A stretch of DNA of 9,334 nt from Bacteroidales bacterium M5 (GTDB lineage Bacteria > Bacteroidota > Bacteroidia > Bacteroidales > Muribaculaceae). This document shows, piece after piece, positions 6,382 through 9,334 of the stretch; position 1 is the first letter of the stretch; every line of letters begins with the position of its first letter. The stretch lies in assembly GCA_001689535.1 (NCBI GenBank), contig LUJP01000035.1, positions 1 to 9,334 of the forward strand. Direction: 5' to 3'. The translations under genes and the position numbers were made by a program. The notes under the pieces were generated by a model, which had not been told where the DNA came from, searched no databases, and was given only the letters and a program-made list of their open reading frames with translations.

Positions 6382-6696
6382 ATGGCTTGTACTTCTGAAT
6401 ATATAGAGTTTGTGTGCGCAGAACTTTCGCCGATGGGCGAGGTTAAAGCCCGCAAGATGATGGGTGACTACATCATTTATGTGAACGGTAAATGCGTGAT
6501 AACGGCATGTGACAACACGGCTTTTGTCAAAAAGCTGCCGTGTATTGCCGGGCTGATGGCCGATGCGGAAACCGGTTGTGCTTATGAGGGCGCAAAAGAG
6601 GGTTATATCCTCGATTTCAAGGACCGTCAGAAAACTATGAAGGTAATACAGGCATTGTGGGACGTGTTGCCCTTTCCGAAATCAAGAAAGAAGTAA
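6382..6696 (+). CDS. TfoX N-terminal domain protein
   Basis: This encodes 104 residues from the ATG at 6382; the same frame is open far upstream but there it overlaps the SanA-like gene, so the internal ATG four bases after that stop is chosen. Family features are an N-terminal helix with EYIEFVCAEL at 6-15, the signature ARKMMGDYIIYVNGK at 23-37, and YEGAKEGYILD at 68-78. The protein is the N-terminal TfoX domain alone, with no C-terminal TfoX domain. In Gammaproteobacteria full TfoX/Sxy activates competence genes together with CRP. Single-domain versions in Bacteroidota have no known role, and competence control should not be assumed. The tail is basic (SRKK). It is the last gene of the lrgA-lrgB-SanA-like cluster and is followed by a 232-bp gap. 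Confidence 0.88.
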   Translation: MACTSEYIEFVCAELSPMGEVKARKMMGDYIIYVNGKCVITACDNTAFVKKLPCIAGLMADAETGCAYEGAKEGYILDFKDRQKTMKVIQALWDVLPFPKSRKK

Positions 6697-6928
6697 TAGC
6701 CTCTGCATCATTAACGCGAGCAATGAACCAATCAAATCCAGACAGGCATGGCTAATACACATTTTGTATTCCCCGGCGGGAGATTGAACAGCAGGCCACA
6801 ATATGTGCTGGGCACTAGGAACGGCACCACCAGCTTCTATAGTATTATTATCTAAATGGTGCCTAATTAAAATCTGAACGGGAGACAGTAACAGTTTTGG
6901 TGAAACTTGTAAAATATAACGAGCAGTA
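6697..6928. other. 232-bp intergenic gap with an inverted repeat
   Basis: No recognisable gene or good promoter is seen. GGCACCA at 6823-6829 and TGGTGCC at 6857-6863 form a perfect 7-bp inverted repeat with a 27-base spacer. A second possible pairing (GCTGG at 6807-6811 with CCAGC at 6830-6834) overlaps its spacer. A 35-codon ATG frame at 6748-6855 encodes nothing I recognise. The gap probably holds the 3' end of the lrgAB operon transcript and the promoter of the GNAT gene, neither of which can be fixed by eye. Confidence 0.45.
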
Positions 6929-7777
6929 ATGGAAATCAGAAGTTTAGAAAATATTGGCTTTGATACTTTGTTTAATGCCTTTGAGCGTGCATTTGCCGAC
7001 TATGAGATACGTTTCGAGAAGGAGGAAGTGCGTAGAATGCTTACCCGACGCGGCTATGTTCCCCGCCTTTCATTTGGTGCTTTTGATAATGGAGCAATCA
7101 TAGCCTTTACATTGAATGGCATAGGGATGTTCAATGGCGTTTCAACGGCCTACGATACCGGGACGGGAACCGTAAAGGAGTACCGCGGACAGGGTATAGC
7201 CGGAAAAATATTCAATCATTCTCTTCCATATCTTAAAGAGGCCGGTATCAGGCAATATCTGTTGGAGGTGTTGCAGGACAACACTAAAGCCATTTCCGTC
7301 TATAGTCGGATGCAGTTCAAGACCACTCGGCAGTTTGACTGTTATAGGCAGACTATTGATAAAGTCAGCAGACACACGTCTGTTGACGACGAATGCATAA
7401 TCAAACCTGTGGGAATGGATTTTATCCGGCAGGCTCAATCGTTCTGTGACTTCATTCCGTCATGGCAAAACAGCATGGAATCAATCGAGCGAGGAAAATC
7501 AGGGCTTAAATACCTCGGGGCTACGATTGGTCGGGCGGCGGTGGGATACTGTGTGTTTGATCCTGCTACAGGAGACATCACACAGATAGCGGTAGGGAAG
7601 GACTACCGACGTAGGGGTATTGGTACCCGGTTGTTTCAGGAGGCAGTAAGAGGCATGGAGACGGATTTTGTGAAAGTATTGAATGTCAGTGCTGACAATC
7701 ACGAGATGCCGTCCTTTCTCAAGAACGTTAATGTTGATTTGGCAAGCCGACAGTTTGAAATGTTGTTGCAGCTTTAG
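6929..7777 (+). CDS. Tandem-domain GNAT family N-acetyltransferase
   Basis: This encodes 282 residues with two GNAT folds. The N-terminal domain (about 1-140) carries the acetyl-CoA pyrophosphate loop as EYRGQGIAGKIF at 84-95 and a motif-B-like segment with Asn-118 and VYSRMQF at 124-130. The C-terminal domain (about 155-282) carries ITQIAVGKDYRRRGIGTRLF at 218-236, a strong R-x-x-G-x-G/A match, and an Asn-rich segment near 252-268. Both domains keep the loop glycines, so both could bind acetyl-CoA, though in double-GNAT enzymes often only one is active. The acceptor substrate is unknown; candidates are small amines, protein N-termini or an antibiotic. It leads a short cluster: the Vat-like acetyltransferase starts 50 bases after its stop and GrpB follows. 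ATG at 6929 is the natural start. The protein is cytosolic with no signal sequence. Confidence 0.9.
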   Translation: MEIRSLENIGFDTLFNAFERAFADYEIRFEKEEVRRMLTRRGYVPRLSFGAFDNGAIIAFTLNGIGMFNGVSTAYDTGTGTVKEYRGQGIAGKIFNHSLPYLKEAGIRQYLLEVLQDNTKAISVYSRMQFKTTRQFDCYRQTIDKVSRHTSVDDECIIKPVGMDFIRQAQSFCDFIPSWQNSMESIERGKSGLKYLGATIGRAAVGYCVFDPATGDITQIAVGKDYRRRGIGTRLFQEAVRGMETDFVKVLNVSADNHEMPSFLKNVNVDLASRQFEMLLQL

Positions 7778-7827
7778 TATGCTCCTGTCTGAGCCGAGAA
7801 CTGGCAATAAAAAATATATTGAAAAGA

Positions 7828-8490
7828 ATGAGAAAGAAGATATTTCCTGACAAGGACGCGGTTTTCCCCAATCCAGACATACCGAGTCTGTGCTATATCA
7901 AGAATGTGGTGAAAAATCCAAGAATCCTAATCGGAGACTATACATATTACGACGATATCGATGGAGCTGACAAATTTGAAGGCCACGTCACACACTTCTA
8001 TGAGTTCATAGGCGACAGGCTGATTATCGGTAATTTCTGCGCGATTGCACGGGGGGTGACTTTCATCATGAACGGAGCGAATCACCGCATGGACTGTGCC
8101 ACGACATATCCCTTCAATATCATGGGCGGAGACTGGAGTGGGACAATACCTCCGACTATGGGTGAATTACCTCTCAAGGGCGACACCGTTATCAGAAATG
8201 ATGTGTGGATAGGGCAGAATGTTACCGTCATGCCGGGTGTGCACATCGGCAACGGCGCCATCATAGGCACAAATGCCACCGTGGCCTCGCATATTCCGCC
8301 TTACTGTATTGCAGTAGGCAATCCGGCTAAAGTCATACGCAAGCGTTTTGATGAAGAGACCATAGCCCTTCTGGAGCAACTACGCTGGTGGGACAAGCCG
8401 ATTGAGGAAATCGATACATTGATGCCGATTCTTACGACCTCCGATCGGGAGGCTATGAAGACTTTAATCCGGGAATATCTCGGGAAATGA
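7828..8490 (+). CDS. Vat-family xenobiotic O-acetyltransferase (hexapeptide repeat)
   Basis: This encodes 220 residues, close to Vat enzymes (about 210-220). It belongs to the left-handed beta-helix xenobiotic acetyltransferases that acetylate streptogramin A antibiotics (Vat) or chloramphenicol (CatB type). Key features are IGDYTYYDD at 35-43, IGDRLIIGNFCAIA at 61-74, the extended loop with MNGANHRMD at 81-89 where His-86 matches the catalytic His of Vat, PFNIMG at 95-100, then the hexapeptide repeat region WIGQNVTVMPGVHIGNGAIIGTNA at 127-150 and VGNPAKVIRKRF at 163-174. Trp-187 and Trp-188 match the conserved WW of the C-terminal helix. An in-frame TTG at 7819 adds three residues; the ATG is preferred. 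Activity against streptogramin A is possible, but family members on Bacteroidota chromosomes often have unknown natural substrates. The enzymes act as cytosolic trimers. GrpB starts 9 bases after the stop. Confidence 0.93.
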   Translation: MRKKIFPDKDAVFPNPDIPSLCYIKNVVKNPRILIGDYTYYDDIDGADKFEGHVTHFYEFIGDRLIIGNFCAIARGVTFIMNGANHRMDCATTYPFNIMGGDWSGTIPPTMGELPLKGDTVIRNDVWIGQNVTVMPGVHIGNGAIIGTNATVASHIPPYCIAVGNPAKVIRKRFDEETIALLEQLRWWDKPIEEIDTLMPILTTSDREAMKTLIREYLGK

Positions 8491-8499
8491 CTGGCGGAG

Positions 8500-9069
8500 A
8501 TGACTGACTGTAAACGGTTGCAGGAGCTGACTTTGACGGAGCTATGGGAATTGTTTCCGATAGTTCTGTCGCCGTATAATCCGCAGTGGCCCGAGTGGGC
8601 GAAAGAAGAAATTGATGCTCTATTGGGGTTGCTTTCGGCATATACTCCAATTATCAGCCATATCGGCAGTACGGCTATTCCGAATATTCAAGCCAAACCG
8701 ATAATTGATATTCTTGTGGAGATTAGTCCGGATATCGACTGGCAGTTGATCAAGAACGAGATGGAATTGGCCGGATACATCTGCATGTCGGTTACGGATA
8801 CCCGCATGAGTTTCAACAAGGGGTATACTCCCCGTGGGTATGCTGAGAAGGTGTTTCATATCCATATTCATGTCATAGCGGATAACGAAGAGATCTATTT
8901 CCGTGACTATCTGCTGACCCACCCTGACGTGGCCCGGGAATATGAAACGCTGAAACTTGGTCTTTTACCGAAATACAGAAACAACCGCGACGGCTATACA
9001 GAAGCAAAAACGGATTTTGTGAAAAGAATAACGGATTTAGCCAAGGCCCACAGCGGAAAAAAGAAATAG
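8500..9069 (+). CDS. GrpB family protein (nucleotidyltransferase fold)
   Basis: This encodes 189 residues; GrpB/UPF0157 proteins are about 170-190. Signature elements are PYNPQWPEWAKEE at 25-37, HIGSTAIPNIQAKPIIDILVE at 54-74 (the GST turn and the D-x-x-x-E acid pair of the polymerase-beta-type nucleotidyltransferase fold, Asp-70 and Glu-74), FHIHIHV at 119-125, and FRDYLLTHPDVAREYE at 134-149. The fold suggests nucleotide transfer, but no substrate has been firmly set for the family, which is also found fused to dephospho-CoA kinase or acetyltransferases in some bacteria. The C-terminus is Lys-rich (GKKK). It follows the Vat-like gene by 9 bases and is probably translated from the same mRNA. 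An ATG at 8487 in the same region gives only six codons and is rejected. The next gene has its own promoter, so this gene ends the cluster. Confidence 0.93.
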   Translation: MTDCKRLQELTLTELWELFPIVLSPYNPQWPEWAKEEIDALLGLLSAYTPIISHIGSTAIPNIQAKPIIDILVEISPDIDWQLIKNEMELAGYICMSVTDTRMSFNKGYTPRGYAEKVFHIHIHVIADNEEIYFRDYLLTHPDVAREYETLKLGLLPKYRNNRDGYTEAKTDFVKRITDLAKAHSGKKK

Positions 9070-9094
9070 GAACATATAATTCTGGCGTTAAACT

Positions 9095-9124
9095 TTTGAG
9101 GCTGATATAATTTTGTTATCTTCG
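9095..9124 (+). promoter_or_regulatory. Bacteroidota-type promoter for the last gene
   Basis: TTTG at 9095-9098 and TATCTTCG at 9117-9124 (one mismatch to TAnnTTTG) are separated by 18 bases, slightly short of the usual 19-21. A second -7-like TAATTTTG ends at 9115 but would be too close to the TTTG. Transcription would start near 9131, about 29 bases before the ATG at 9160. Confidence 0.65.
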
Positions 9125-9159
9125 TCTCCACCAGCATTAACTCCCCGGTATATAAATCT

Positions 9160-9334
9160 ATGTTTCCTCTTGAGCAAGAATTCGGATTAGAAGAACTGAA
9201 ACGGAAATGCGGCAGTTCACCGGCGCGTATTTTCGGTTTTGTAATGTACACGCGCGGTCATTCGTATATCGCGAAGACCTTACGGGATAGGGATTTCTGG
9301 AACGAACTTAGAGCCGGTTCCCCAATATTTGTTA
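9160..9334 (+). CDS. Hypothetical protein, 3'-partial
   Basis: An ATG-initiated frame gives 58 residues and runs off the right end without a stop. It begins MFPLEQEFGLEELKRKCG, continues with a hydrophobic aromatic strand IFGFVMYTRGH at 26-36, and then a basic/acidic helix with LRDRDFWNEL at 43-52. There is no signal peptide or membrane helix in the visible part. I do not recognise the family. Its distance from a good promoter, its position after the GrpB stop and ordinary codon use support a real gene. It seems to be transcribed separately from the GNAT-Vat-GrpB cluster. Confidence 0.65.
   Translation, partial: MFPLEQEFGLEELKRKCGSSPARIFGFVMYTRGHSYIAKTLRDRDFWNELRAGSPIFV

Noticed and set aside
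6382..6696. TfoX protein as evidence for natural competence control
   Set aside because: Only the N-terminal domain is present and no com or DNA-uptake genes are nearby; single-domain TfoX_N proteins in this phylum have no established competence role.
6682..6928. Antisense open frame across the gap before the GNAT gene
   Set aside because: It stays open for many codons but lacks a convincing start near its beginning, overlaps both flanking genes and shows no family signature.

Overview
The window looks like chromosomal DNA from a member of Bacteroidales (phylum Bacteroidota), possibly the Muribaculaceae group. Three things suggest this. Promoter-like elements fit the Bacteroidota -33/-7 pattern (TTTG, a spacer of about 20 bases, then TAnnTTTG), best seen at 2887-2918 and 9095-9124. 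Shine-Dalgarno sequences are mostly weak. The gene families (Kup, a SanA-like DUF218 protein, LrgAB, a Vat-type acetyltransferase, single-domain TfoX_N) are common there. The exact genus is inference. All recognisable genes are on the + strand. I saw no rRNA, tRNA, CRISPR array, insertion sequence or phage gene.

Layout. Positions 1-504 hold a small DUF2185/Imm33-like protein, whose start may lie before the window, and a very short 4-oxalocrotonate-tautomerase-like protein. Positions 505-875 are non-coding and include a strikingly purine- and G-rich strand. Next is kup (876-2828), a 650-residue potassium transporter whose start codon lies in a 10-bp tandem duplication. After a good promoter come a DJ-1/PfpI-like protein and a small P-loop kinase-like protein, overlapping by 4 bases (2958-4072). 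A 132-bp gap with an inverted repeat leads to a likely four-gene operon (4205-6696): lrgA, lrgB, a SanA/DUF218 membrane-anchored protein with an extra C-terminal domain that looks Ig-like, and a TfoX N-terminal-domain protein. After a 232-bp gap come a tandem GNAT acetyltransferase, a Vat-like hexapeptide-repeat xenobiotic acetyltransferase and a GrpB-family nucleotidyltransferase-fold protein (6929-9069). A new promoter then drives a gene that runs off the right end.

Functional reading. The window combines ion and small-molecule transport (Kup, LrgAB), envelope maintenance (SanA-like fusion) and stress or xenobiotic handling (DJ-1-like, GNAT, Vat-like, GrpB). The most distinctive points are the SanA/Ig-like fusion placed directly after lrgAB, and the GNAT-Vat-GrpB cluster. 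I do not see proof of a wholly new system. The lrgAB-SanA-Ig-TfoX operon is the best candidate for an undescribed functional association.
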